Part shown: piece by piece, positions 33,684 to 44,743 of the stretch
Position numbering within the stretch: position 1 is the first letter of the stretch
Layout: each line of letters opens with the position of its first letter
Assembly: GCF_017591425.1 (NCBI RefSeq)
Contig: NW_024465369.1
Location: forward strand, 26,523,501 to 26,587,500
Origin: Ochotona curzoniae
Taxonomy: Eukaryota > Chordata > Mammalia > Lagomorpha > Ochotonidae
Length of the DNA: 64,000 nucleotides
Direction: 5' to 3'
Translations under genes and position numbers: made by a program
Notes under the pieces: model-generated
What the model was told of the DNA's origin: nothing
The model's input: the letters and a program-made list of their open reading frames with translations, nothing else
Database searches by the model: none

Positions 33684-33713
<30 letters not shown>
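33684..33713 (+). repeat. Poly(A), 30 bases
   Basis: Thirty uninterrupted A residues followed by an ACAAAACAGAAAGAAAG-type decay. It may be a retroposon tail. Confidence 0.95.
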
Positions 33714-33714
<1 letters not shown>

Positions 33715-33719
33715 AAAAC

Positions 33720-34342
33720 AGAAAGAAAGAAAAGAAAATGTCTTTTCCCTTTTGTATTGACCAAGTTCTAGGAAAAGATGTTTTCTTGATAAAATGAAAA
33801 TACTATTGAGTGGTTGAAGTTCAATCTATAACACATTTATTTGTAGCTTCTCTGAAAGGTATTCCTTCTGTGTAGGACTTTTGACTTGATTGCTTTTTTT
33901 TTTTTTAAAGCAACACAGATGAGTATTTCTCCTTTAAAAATATCCTAAAATGAATAAAGAGAAAAGTTTCAAGAAGAGGATTTGGCATTCAGAAGCAAAA
34001 AGGGAATAGAAGAAATTGTCATTCGGATGAGTCCGGATTTATTTGTGATGCTCAGTTTAACTTTCTGTAGATGAATGTTTCATTTAAAGTAACCAAATTC
34101 AATCCTATTAATTTTCATCGGTTATGAAATTCTGGTACTAGCCCTTCCACATTTGTATTTTAAGGTTCTGATGCTAAATGTGTGAGACAAAAAGCAGTGC
34201 TTTAATGTTAGAAAATCTGATTACACTAATAAAAAAGTTCCATTAGATGGGTAAGAAAAATGTGAGGGGTTGATCAACGAATCATGAAATTCTCTCTTGC
34301 TTGTTTGCCTTTCAAAAAAAACCAAACAAACAAAAAGAAACT
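33720..34342. other. AT-rich unique DNA
   Basis: Nothing recognised apart from A-rich runs near 34314-34342. Confidence 0.4.
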
Positions 34343-34660
34343 TTAGCAGCTAGTGCTGTGGCAGAGTGGGTGAAGCCATTCCGTGCGACATCAGCGTTCC
34401 ATCTGAAAGCTGGTATGAGTTTTGGCTGCCCCATTTCCAATCCAGCTTCCTGCTGATTTATCTCAGAAAGGAGTAGAGGACGGCTCATTTGGGTCCTGGC
34501 ACCCCTATTGAAAATCTGGGTAAAAATCCTGGTGCCTGGGTGCTAACTGGCTCAGTTCGGGCTGTTGCAAGCATTTGGATGACTAAATCAGCGGATAGAT
34601 AATCTTTCTCTCTGTCTCTGCCTTTAGTTTTGCCTTTCAAATAAACCAATTTTTTTTTTC
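34343..34660 (+). mobile_element. Old CSINE, plus
   Basis: Words in order: GCAGCTAGTGCTGTGGCAGAGTGGGTGAAG, GCTGCCCCATTTCCAATCCAGCTTCCTGCTG, GGAGTAGAGGACGGC, GGGTCCTGGCACCC, AATCCTGGTGCCTGG, ATGACTAAATCAGCGGATAGA and CTGCCTTTAGTTTTGCCTTTCAAATAAACC. Confidence 0.85.
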
Positions 34661-34795
34661 AAAAATAAGCTTGACAAAAAATAAATGAAAAAGCATTTAT
34701 TTTAAAAACTTAATCAACCACCTCCAAATAAATAAAAATGCCTCTCCCCATCTCAAAAATACATTTCAAAGTCTTTGTATCATACACATATAATT

Positions 34796-34940
34796 GTCTT
34801 GTAGAGAAGTGGTTAAATAACAGCCTCTTGACTTCTGTGGAATTTGCATATGGGTTCCAGTTTCTATTCCAGCTGCTCTGCTTTCCATAAAGCTTCGTGC
34901 TCCTGGCCTGGGAAAGCAGTAGAGGATGACCCAAGGCCTT
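34796..34940 (+). mobile_element. 5-prime half of an interrupted CSINE, plus
   Basis: It runs from GTGGTTAAATAACAGCC through GGAATTTGCATATGGGTTCC and CTGGCCTGGGAAAGCAGTAGAGGATGACCCAAGGCC, then stops in mid-element. The matching 3-prime half resumes at 35288, so about 350 bp lies between the two halves. Confidence 0.75.
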
Positions 34941-35287
34941 TTAAAATAAGTGCTTTTTCATTTATTTTTTTTTCAAGCTGGCGCATGCAAGGCATCGAGC
35001 TCAGCCACTGGGCCACTGTGCTGGGCCCACATTTCACTCTTTTATTACTTGTTAGGTCCCAAATGCCTTGCTCAGAGGTTCTACCATCTGACCAACTGGA
35101 AACCTCATTGTTCCCTCAGTTCCTGATTCATCCTGAGATCTGGATAAAGTCTACAGGACCAGTTGTAACTGTGGGATTGCCATTGGGACCACCATTAATG
35201 GAAAATGTGCTAGAGCCTTTAGCTAGTTCAGTATAACTCCTTAGCATGGTGAAGGTCTCGTTCTGCATTCACCCCTTCCTACCATGA
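34941..35287 (-). mobile_element. Composite-retroelement copy A inserted in a CSINE, minus
   Basis: Read on the minus strand this segment is a roughly 250-base non-SINE part containing AACCTCTGAGCAAGGC and GGGACCTAACAAGT, then a CSINE head (GGGCCCAGCACAGTGG to GCGCCAGC, about 35028-34979), then an A-rich tail (34943-34975). The same junction, non-SINE leader followed by CSINE head, occurs on the plus strand at 37915-38040. Order and A tail indicate a retrotransposed chimeric transcript. No clear flanking duplication was found. Confidence 0.6.
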
Positions 35288-35445
35288 CAGTCTGAGAAGA
35301 AGCTTCTGGCTCCTGGGTTTGTATTGACTCTACTCTGGCATTGGCGGCCACTTCGGGAGTGAAGCAGTGGATGGAGGATCTTTCTTTCTGTCTCTGCTCT
35401 CTGTATTTCTGAGTTTCCAATGAAAATAAGTACATTAAAAAAGAA
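35288..35445 (+). mobile_element. 3-prime half of the interrupted CSINE, plus
   Basis: It resumes at GAGAAGAAGCTTCTGGCTCCTGG and continues through GGCCACTTCGGGAGTGAAGCAGTGGATGG and CTGTATTTCTGAGTTTCCAATGAAAATAAG. About 30 consensus bases that should lie between the halves are missing, so the insertion was accompanied or followed by a small deletion. Confidence 0.75.
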
Positions 35446-37440
35446 AAGATCCAAATGTGCTGGGTAGAGTTTGAAAAACAGAGAGGAAGAGAGAGAGAAT
35501 GTGATAAAGATAATTATGTTATCATTTAAGTTTTCTTAAAAATCTGTGTTGAATTATCTAGTTTGCAAAAACATTGATCTAGACTCTCATTACAGCCACA
35601 TCATCTAGCATCAAGCCATCCAGATCCAGATTCAGAATAGCCTGGGATTTTTTTTCTCCTGCCAGTTGTCATTCTCTTTGCTTCATCTTCATGTAATGAT
35701 CTGATGATTTCAGTGTTGTGGTGGTGAGAAATGAGAGAATGCCCCTGGTATAAAGTTTCCCAATTTTAGAGACACTGGCTTTAGGTAAGTGTGCCTACGA
35801 AAGAAAATCTAGAAGTCGAATGATTTGGGGAAATAGTATATGCTCTACCTCTCTCAAACATTCACAGTGCAATTTCATATTAGGGGGTTCTAGAAGTTCT
35901 TCCATGAATAAAAATGATTGATTCTATATTTTGCTTAATTCAGTACTAACCATATTTAGCTAGTGATCAGACTCCCAAGTCACTTTAAAAATTACATCAT
36001 CACTGACTTACGTGTCATGGAACATGTTCTGGAAAAGTTGGAAGCATTATTTCTTATGGAAATCTGCATTAAACAACATATATGAGAAAGACAGAATTAA
36101 CTATAGAATATTCAACGTTACATATCCTGTAAGTGGTGAACGTGTCAACTTGTTCTTGAGTTTTCATCCAGGGAGGGAAAACTTGCCAGCAGTGCCTCAC
36201 CTTGTTCCTCCATTGAGCGTTTTTTCTTCTTAAACTTCTTGACGGCAAGAGAGACAGGGTAACATTCCTTGTCCTCCCCACCTTCTCCTCCTCCCATTTT
36301 GGATATTTGGTAGGACAAAGTTTATGTCTGCTCTTTGGTCTAATTTTTTGTTGTTTTTTTCTAGTCTAGTTTTGTTAGTCAGCTTTCTATAGCTGACAAT
36401 ACAACTGACTTGCTCTCAGCCTAGTCGAATGTATTTCTTTGGTTGTGTGTTCACTTGGCAATTACTTGGAGGTAAAGAGGAGTCACTGATATGGTAGGGA
36501 CAGCAGCTCCACCCACAATCACATCATTAGACACAAGATAAACAACCAACTCTATTAATCCATTGTCCAGGCCTTTGACAAGTGCCTCCCAAGCTTTGAG
36601 TGGACTGTTGATCATTATGCAGGGAGGGGGGAAACAAAAGGGAGAGGAGAGGCAGAGGTGCTTATCATAGAGACTACCATGGTTCTTTGGATGTCTTTTA
36701 AAAAATGCAAAGTTCAAAATAAGTTATGAAAAGACCCTTTGAGTTTCAGACCATAATTTTTAAGGAAATGATACACCAAGCTGCTCTATTTCTAATCTTG
36801 AGAATATTTGATTTTGGGCCTATTTCAAATGCTGATGTTAGACCGATATGAGAAGGCCTGTTAGTGCTCAAAATCCAGGACAAAGGTTATTTCCACCAAG
36901 CTGAATAGAATGCAATAAATAATTCTGAAATAGAGTTTTAAAATATGAATGTGAAATATTATAACTTGTCAAGCCTTCAAATCTGTGTTGGTTTATTATT
37001 TCCACCCCAGCAGGTGTAACACAGGCTCTTGCCTCTGGCCTGGCATTTTAGCCACGTGAAGAGGTCCTGTCCTACTCACCAATCCTTGTTTATCAGAGTT
37101 TCAGTGCCATTCTTTCAAAAAATTCTAGTCTATGTCAAAATAACTTAAATGTACCATTTAAATGTAAAATTTTCTAAATTTTCCAATTTCATTTTTAAAT
37201 GTGTTTTTACATAGTTGAGAGGGATATACACCCATGTGGGCCTCTAATTTGGGTGGGGAGGTTCAGGTGCTGAGGAAGGTGGATGGGACACATGCTTAGA
37301 GTATTTTGTTTTGTCTTGTTTTTCCTCTGTCTCTGCAAGCAATGAAGACAAAGGAGTTGCTCCTTGCTGGCAAACTTTATTGCCACCAAGGGAATGGTGA
37401 CAGCCATTTGATGACACCTTAGAGATTCCAATGTGGTGAA
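35446..37440. other. Mostly unique DNA
   Basis: No gene recognised. The part 36346-36690, starting TTTTGTTAGTCAGCTTTCTATAGCTGACAATACAAC, vaguely resembles a MaLR-type LTR (GTTTTCTGTTGCTATAAC...), but too weakly for a call. Confidence 0.35.
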
Positions 37441-37449
37441 GAGTGTTCT

Positions 37450-37988
37450 GAGGTTATATGAATAGTCCTGATAGTTCTGATATTGATGGCTTCATGGCAC
37501 TAGTGCTTAGAAAATCTTTCCAAAGTCTATTAGTTGACCAAATCCACTTCAGTGCATTCATAGACTCATGACCATGATACAAAGCTTGGCCAGGAGAATT
37601 GTTTAACTTACTCTGCTTTCCATCCTCTGACATGGCAATTGACGTCTCCTGTTGTCCCAGATGAGCTGAATTTCATGTCATTGGTGTGCACCTGAGCATA
37701 CAACCCATTGCTCATCCATCAACAGCTGAGTAGATCCAGTCCTGATACATGCACTCCAAGGTTGAACCACATATCTCATGGATTTCCCTATTGCTGGGGG
37801 CCTGAGTGCAGTGGTCTAGTTGGTGAGTTCCCCAAGAAACCTCATCTCAGGTGACCTCAAACTTGATTCTTGTGTGTGGTAGCCAGGGCAGGGTCAGATT
37901 CAGTCTGTTACTTGAACCTCTGAGCAAGGCGTGTGGGACTCACTCAGGCATTTTTTGGGACCTAACAAGTGATATGAAAGCCAAATGT
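37450..37988 (+). repeat. Non-SINE leader of composite element, copy B
   Basis: This part leads into the CSINE head at 37989. Its last 75 bases share AACCTCTGAGCAAGGC, TTTGGGACCTAACAAGT and AAATGTGGGCCCAGCACAGTGG with the inverted copy A at 34.98-35.09 kb; copy B has about 18 extra bases in between. Its upper boundary is uncertain. Confidence 0.45.
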
Positions 37989-38086
37989 GGGCCCAGCACA
38001 GTGGCCTAACAGCTGAGGTCCTCACCTTGAGTGATCCAGCAACTCATGTGGGCGCTAATTTCTGCTCCAGCTGCTCAATATCCAAC
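37989..38086 (+). mobile_element. CSINE head inside composite element, plus
   Basis: GGGCCCAGCACAGTGGCCTAACAGC, GAGGTCCTCACCTTGAG and a TTTCTGCTCCAGCTGCTC end are the 5-prime third of a CSINE. It stops there and GC-rich tandem DNA follows, with no CSINE tail. Copy A has the same head beside the same leader. Confidence 0.75.
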
Positions 38087-38089
38087 CAA

Positions 38090-39625
38090 TGCATATATCA
38101 GTGGATGAAAGCTGCTTGATCAGTTCTGCCCCAGTCCCAATTGGTGAACCAAGTGGCACTGCAGCCCAAACCAATCAGCTGATCACAGACTCAGTCCTCA
38201 CGCATACCAGCTGGTGCTGTGACTTAGTTGAAGTGACACACAGTAAAATCCACTAGACCCACCATCAGCCCTGGTTTTTGTGTGTGCCATCCTCTGATGT
38301 GGCCTAGCTTAGTCCAGGCACATCCCATCTGGCTCTAGTGTAAACCTATGGGTGCTGCAGCTTAGCTCAGCCTGACCCATTCCAGACCAAGCCCTCATCT
38401 ATACTGACAGGTGCCACCGCCTTGTCCAGCCTGGCTTACCCCCAGCTATAGTTCTTGTGTTCATCAGTGATAGGCACAGCCTAGCAGGGAGTGCCCACAT
38501 TCTCATTCCATGCACATTCCCATCCTCAGATTTTGTTTCTGCCAGAGAGTACTGTAGTTTATCCTGACAGGACTTGCACCCAGTTCCAGCATTTGCCAGT
38601 GTGTGCAGCAGCCTAGCCCAGCCTTGTTTGCCTCCAGACTGGCCAGCCCACAGTCCCAGATCTTATGATTACCAGTGGAAGTTGTAGCCTAGCAAGGGAG
38701 TGCCCTCAATCCCGCTACCACATCTGCTTCCAACCTTAGGTCTTGTGTGTGCCAGTAGGTACTGCGGCCTAGTCTGAAATGGCCTGTCCCTAGCTTCAGC
38801 ATTTACCAGCATGTGCTAGAGCTTGGCTCCTTTCAGCTGATCCCCAGTACCAACCCTTGATGGTGGCTGCAGCAGCTTAGCTCAGCTTGGCCCACCCTCA
38901 GCCCTCACATGAACTAGGGAGTGTACTGGTCCAACCCAGCTTGTCCTGTGTCTCATTTGTGCCAGTATATGCTTTGGAATGACCCTACTGGCTCACCCCC
39001 AGACCTGGGTCACACATATGCCCACAGGTGCTCCAGCTCTGTCTAGACTGCTCGCCACCCCAGCTCATGTGTTCTCCAGAAGGAGCTGTGGCATAGTAGG
39101 CGATTTCCCAAAGTTCCCCTAGCAGGCTTGTTCCCAGCCTTGGATCTCACCTTTGCCAACAAGGTAAGCAGACTTACTTAGATGATTTGTCCTCAGTCCT
39201 GGCCCTTGCTTGTGCTGCTGGGTACTGCAGCCTGGCCCCATCTGGCCTTCTTCCATCCCTAGTACCCACAAGTGTCAGATGTGTTCTTAACTGGTGAGTT
39301 CTGTGGTTCAGCTTGGTTCGACTCATTACTATCCCCAACTCTATGCATAAATCAGTGGGTGCTGCAGTCTCACAAAGGTGAGCCCACAGTTTCCCTACAG
39401 AATCTGCCTGCAGATCCATTTCTCTCACATTCTTGTTCTCATTGTTGCTGGGGCCTAGCCTGATGTGACCCATCCCCTGGCCCAACAGTGCCTGGTGGGT
39501 ATTGAGGGCTAGTGAAGACAGGCATGTCCCCCTAGCTTCAGCAAGCACCAGCAAGTGACTTGCAAGGCCATCTAGCCCAGCCTGTGAGTTACTGGCTGCA
39601 TTTCTCCAAGCAGTGTAACACTTGC
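38090..39625 (+). repeat. Degenerate GC-rich tandem array (VNTR), about 70-85 bp units
   Basis: Units follow the theme GTGCCAGTGGGTGCTGCAGCCTAGC..., CCTGACCCACCCCCAGCC... and TCTTGTGTGTGCC. Good instances start near 38206, 38280, 38345, 38405, 38600, 38745, 38810, 39010, 39220 and 39353. A second unit type (AGCCTAGCAGGGAGTGCCC... then GCACATTCCCATCCT) recurs near 38476 and 38687, with weaker copies near 39092 and 39366, giving a higher-order pattern. Composition is much richer in C and G than the flanks. The 126-codon minus-strand frame inside is a repeat shadow. Confidence 0.75.
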
Positions 39626-42600
39626 TTAGGTCTATAACAACTTAGGCAATTACCCTCAGCTGGGGTAATTTTTCAATACATATTTTCTGTATTTTCAATA
39701 TGTAGAATTGCAATAAATACTGTATTTTTAATAATAAATTGAGATCATTTATGTGGAAGCACTACTAAAATGAACTCAACTACAGGAAAAGGCAATCATT
39801 AATCAGAATATATAGAAACCTCAAAGTGAGAAGTTATTTCTTTAAAAATAATAGTATCTTGCATTTTGGCATAGAATGTCAGGGAACTAAAGACTTTGTC
39901 TTATTGCCTCATACATGATCTATTAGCACTAAAATGCAAAACTCTTTTTTGTGCAGTTGACCATAACTTTCAGTACTATTCTTTCCCTTTCCAAAAGGGA
40001 ATAAATAGGCATATAAGCTATATGATCAAGCAAACATAGTTATATACCATTATTGCAAGTTACACAATCTAATAGTAACTTGCATTTTTGTTTATATTCT
40101 ATTGGCATCCCACTTTAAAGAATATCTTGCTGGTATCTAACCGAGAGGCACTGAAAATTATGCCACTCACATGTGCTGACATTGTGTATGAAGGAAGTCT
40201 GTTTGCTCAGTACTGGCAGATAAGTTGGGGCTCATAAGCACTGATACAAAGCAGAGGTATTTTGGGTCAAGAGGAGACACCCAAGACAAGGAACCAAGGA
40301 GGAGGAGATGGGGTGAATTCACCTCTCTGTAATCCACAAACCTTTCTGATGCCCTTACAAGGATTTTGAGTGCATTTCTGCCAGTATCAGCAATGGTGAA
40401 GTTCACCTTCACTAAAATCTAATTCCAGCACTAACTGGCAGGCCAGCACTAGTGAAAATAACATTCCGGTTTCCTTCATGACCTCAGTCCCGACATGATA
40501 ACGGGAGCCCTCAACAACTCATTCCTGGCTTGGAATTCTTGCTGGTTTATTTAGTTTGACTGACTGTTGGAGATTGCCATTATGAATACAGCTGCTAAGG
40601 AAGGCCTGCTGCAGTGCTGTTTGGCTTTTAAAGGGGTCAGGATTTTGTAAGATCTCAAATAACACTTATGGCTTAATGTTTGCAAACAATGCAGCATTAA
40701 CATTTACTATGCATGAAGAGGATCATAGTTCATCATTTACTATTCAAAATTATGTAAAATATTTTTATGATGGACTATGAAGAATGTGTTCCAAATATTC
40801 ATGTATATAAACAACACATAATGACTTTACCTAAAAACATCAATATGTAATCAAAAAGGTATTTGGAGTTCTTTGACATGGAGCCAAATTGAAATATTTC
40901 AAAATTGAGACTTTTAGAGATGTATGTTTCATGTGGATTGGACTGAGCTGTGGTACCTTTCAATTAAGTGAACATTTATTTCTTTGTCCCAGGAGACTCA
41001 CATTTTTAATGGTAGGGAAAGTTTTGGTGGTTAGTTTCCCAGAGTTTAAAAATATAACTCTCTAAAGTAAAAATTGATAGCCTAATCTATTTCTCTCATT
41101 CTACATGTCTAGCTGCTTGTTTTTATTTCTCATAAAGAGTATGATTGTGAATGCTGATTTCCAGAGATTGTCAGGAATGTAAAATGCTATAGTCCAGGTA
41201 AAGATGGCGTGAGCAGAAGAGAAAATGTGATTATTTTTTCCTTTATAATTTAAATTTTGGTGATTTTTTTCCTCAATTGGGACAGTCTTGCATGAAAACA
41301 AGAATGTACTCTCTATAACTATATTGATATGTAAATAACATAAACGTTATCTATTGATTTTGTGACAAGTCATTTTTTTTCTTTTAAAAATAATTTCAGT
41401 GAGTTTAAATCCTGCAAATTTAAGGAACTACACATAACAATTAAGAGTCTTAAATCCCTTTATGAATTTGGTCCACTTATTTTGGAAATAATCATTTTCC
41501 AAATTATTACTTTAATTATGTATAAAACTTAATAGTACATCCTGTAAAAATGATACATTTTTCATAATATTTAACCTCATTAAAACCCATATTAGACTTC
41601 TAGGAAGGAGTGACAACTGAGAGAATTATTAAGAGTGTGAGTTAATGAAGTTAAGTCTCTAGCCCACCCTGCATCATTTGCTTTTTCTTCTCTGGTGCAA
41701 TTATTAGCTTTCTTCATTTCATATTTTATTTTAGTGATGACTTTACCTGTTATTGTACATTTCTAAACATTCTTGTTGTACAAATACATATATGAAAACA
41801 CACTGGAAAAACATTTTCTAACTTAAAATTTGTTTTGCTTGTTCCAAACCACACAGTCAGAGGTAAATTCAACATTGGACGTCAGATCCCAACATTATAT
41901 TAGTTCATAATATACATGGCAATTTTATTTTATGGACATGATTAAAACTACTTGAACTGAACATTTTATGTTTTGACTTTGGAGTTTTGTTTGCTCCCAA
42001 ATTACTTTATAAAGTTTGAATTATTGGCTGCCATTGACTTTAATTAAACTCATTAGAGCCTCACATGTCTGGCACTTGTTAGGGAGGTTAAAAACAAAAC
42101 AAAACAAAACAAGTTTTAAAATGAGCTAAGTGACTTGATACAAGCTCTTCCTGCAAATAGCCCTAATAAGCCATGCTGGGCCACAACTCAGCTAGCAATA
42201 TGCTGCTTGACCCTGGCCAGTGTTTTCTATGGCAAAAGAAAAAAGTGTTCCGTTTCCTTATTCTTCGATAAAGGATGCACTCTGTTCAAATGAATGCCTT
42301 CAGTGACTTGGTTTGAATGGAAGTTCAGGCAAAATGATTGTCTTATTATTTGCTTTCTGCAGGATGGGCTCTTGACTGAAGTAAGGAGTGGAGAAACAGC
42401 ACTAGGTAATTGGCTTCTTCTTAGTCTGTGTCATCAGGATATGCAAACACTCAGTTAGGCAAGAAAAATACCAGCCATCCAGATACTGTGATGGCAAAAG
42501 GTCTGGAGTCGTCCAGATGGCTGGCGGAGTGTCACATTCACGTGGGTGTTCTTTGTTGTGTAGACAATGACATCGGGATAATTTTTAAAATACCTATGTC

Positions 42601-42761
42601 TTCAGTCTTAGTTTTGTGTCTGCATATGTGTTCTAATTTTTAAGCATCATTTGTTCATTAGCATTCCAATTTCATCACCTCACATTTAATAAAACAGGGG
42701 TCTGGGAAACTGAAATTAACCAAGCCTATTAAAACCGGAGGTGACAGAAGTATTGTAATAT
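39626..42761. other. AT-rich DNA, mostly unique
   Basis: No transposon recognised in 3.1 kb apart from (AAAAC)n at 42090-42111. Segments 40370-40690 and 42000-42420 have balanced composition, few simple repeats and transcription-factor-like words (TGTTTGC, TTTAATTAAA), so they are candidates for conserved noncoding DNA. Confidence 0.4.
42090..42111. repeat. (AAAAC)n short tandem repeat
   Basis: About four AAAAC units in a row. Confidence 0.9.
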
Positions 42762-43090
42762 GGGTTCAGTGTTGTGGTGTAGTAACTTAGGGTGTTGCTT
42801 GCAGTGCTGGCATACAATCTGGACACTGTTTTGTGTCCCAGCTGCTCCAGTTCAGATGCAGGTCTCTCCTAAAAGCATGGAAAAGCAATAAATGATGCCC
42901 CAAGTGCTTGGACACCTGACACACAAGAATAGAGACCAAGATGGAGTCCTAGCCTCCTTGCTTTGGCCTGGCCCAACTGTGCATGTTGGCTCTTTGGGCA
43001 TTCAATCAGTGGTAGAAAGATCTCTCTGTGCATCTTTTTGTCTCTTTTTGTAAATCTGTCTCCAAAATAAATAAGCCAATCTTTAAAAAA
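42762..43090 (+). mobile_element. Old CSINE, plus
   Basis: Order: GGGTTCAGTGTTGTGGTGTAGTAAC, GTGTCCCAGCTGCTCCAGTTC, GCATGGAAAAGCAATAAATGATGCCCCAAGTGCTTGG, CCTCCTTGCTTTGGCCTGGCCC, GGCATTCAATCAGTGG, then CCAAAATAAATAAGCCAATCTTT and an A run. Confidence 0.9.
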
Positions 43091-43299
43091 GGCATTATTA
43101 TTATTTTCCAGGATACACTTTCATAGGTATAAGGATTCCCTCCTTTCTGTCACTTTTTTTCCCTCCAAATTTTCTCCTTCCATCATTTTTCTCCCATGGT
43201 ATTAGAATAGTATAGTGCTTTAGTAACAGCTACAAGTTTAACATTCTTCTATTTAAGTGCATGCATTGTAGGTATAGGTAATGGTAGAAAATCTATTAT

Positions 43300-44325
43300 C
43301 ATTTGATCATGGTACATTTTACTGTTTCACTTGGAGTTCTCTTTTTATTCAACAGTGGAAACGCATGCTGCAAGATGTCTTCACTTTTCAGTGTGTCAGT
43401 CTCTATCATACAGTTTGTTTATGAGAATATTTGTATATTTATTTTGTATTTACCAGAATATTGCCTTGTATCAGAGAGAGCATGTGATATTTGTCCTTTT
43501 TGGGTTCGCTTATTTCACTGAGCATAATGATCTCCAGGTGAGACCATTTTGTTGCAAATGGTAGAATTTCATTCTTTCTTAATGGCTATGTAGCATTCTA
43601 TGGAATAGATGTACTACAACATTTTGATCTATTCCTCTTTCCTCGTGTATCTGGGTTATTTCCATGTCTTAGCTATTGTGAATTGTGGTGCTATTTATAT
43701 AGGGTTACAAGTCACTTTCCCATGTGCCGATATCACCTCCTCTGAATGTACTCCTAGGAGTGGGATAACTGGGTCATACAGTAGATCAATTATCAGTTGT
43801 CTTAGCACTCTCCATGCTGACTTCTATAGTGGCTGAATTAGTGTTCCATCAACAGTAGAATGGGGTACCTTTTACCCCACACCAATGCCAGTGGGTGCTG
43901 CTAGTAACTTTCTCAATGTAGGCCATTCTCACTGGAGTTAGGTGGAACCTCATTGTGGAGAGAGCAAGAGCATTTTCATATTTCTGTTATTAATTTGAAT
44001 TTATTATTTTGAACAATGCCTGCTCATTTCCTTTGCCTATTTGTTCATGGAGTTTGCTGTTACTGAATTTCTGAAGCTTTTTGTAAATCCTGGGTGATGG
44101 GCCTCTATCTGTTGTGTAGTCTGCAAAGATTTTCTCTCATTCTGTTGGTGTCTTCTTTGTTGATCATTTCCCTTGCTCAACAGAAGCATCTTAGTTTGAT
44201 GCAGTCTCATTTGTTTGTTTCAGCTTTGACTGCCCATATTTTTGGTGACTTTTTAGGAAGTGTTTTCTAATACCTATATCTTCTAGAGTATTTCCCATGT
44301 TTTCCTCTAACAGTTTGGCGAAAAA
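43300..44325 (-). mobile_element. L1 fragment (ORF2 3-prime end and flank), minus
   Basis: The plus strand reads the familiar reverse complement of L1: TTCACTGAGCATAATGATCTCCAGG, TTGTTGCAAATGGTAGAATTTC, AGTGGGATAACTGGGTCATA, CCATCAACAGTAGAATGG, CATTCTCACTGGAGTTAGG, ATTTTCTCTCATTCTGTTGG and TTGATCATTTCCCTTGCTCAACAGAAGC. The order is that of the L1 ORF2 C-terminal region and adjoining DNA. Frames are broken, so it is dead. Confidence 0.9.
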
Positions 44326-44362
44326 ATATATAAATAAATAAATGAATGAATGAATTTAATAA
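44325..44362. repeat. (AAAT/GAAT)n low-complexity run
   Basis: TAAATAAATAAATGAATGAATGAAT at the end of the L1 fragment, split over two unit types. Confidence 0.85.
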
Positions 44363-44429
44363 TCAATTAATAAATCTCTTAAAAAATCAAGTGATTAGCA
44401 GTTAAGCATCTTTTACCACAACTTTTTTT

Positions 44430-44743
44430 TTTAAGATTTATTAATTTATTTATTGGAAAGTCAGATATACAGAGAGGAGGAGAGATAGAGAGGAGGATAT
44501 TACATCCCATGGTTCACTCCCCAAGCGAGCGCAATGGCCAATGCTATGCCGATCTGAAGCCAGGAACCATCCCACAAGGGTGCAGGGTCCCAAAGCTTTG
44601 GGCTGTCCTCATCTGCTTTCCCAGGCCACAAGCAGGGAGCTGGATGGGAACTGGAGCTGCTGGGATTAGAACCAGCACCCATATCGGATCCTGGTATATG
44701 TAAGGCAAGGACTTTAGCTGCCAGGCTTCCATGCCAGGCCCTG
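44430..44743 (-). mobile_element. Young CSINE, minus
   Basis: It runs from TTTTTTAAGATTTATTAATTTATTTATTGG through GTCAGATATACAGAGAGGAGG, CACTCCCCAAGCGAGCGCAATGGCC, GCCGATCTGAAGCCAGGAACC, CCCAAAGCTTTGGGC, GCTGGGATTAGAACCAGCACCCATATCGGATCC, to GCCAGGCCC. About 25 bases (the AGGAACTTCTTCC part) are deleted. Confidence 0.96.

Noticed and set aside
36346..36690. MaLR-like LTR
   Set aside because: Resemblance limited to a short AGTCAGCTTTCTATAGCTGACAA stretch, itself partly palindromic; boundaries and terminal TG/CA not found.
39174..39554. 126-codon minus-strand frame
   Set aside because: Lies inside the GC-rich tandem array and follows its units.
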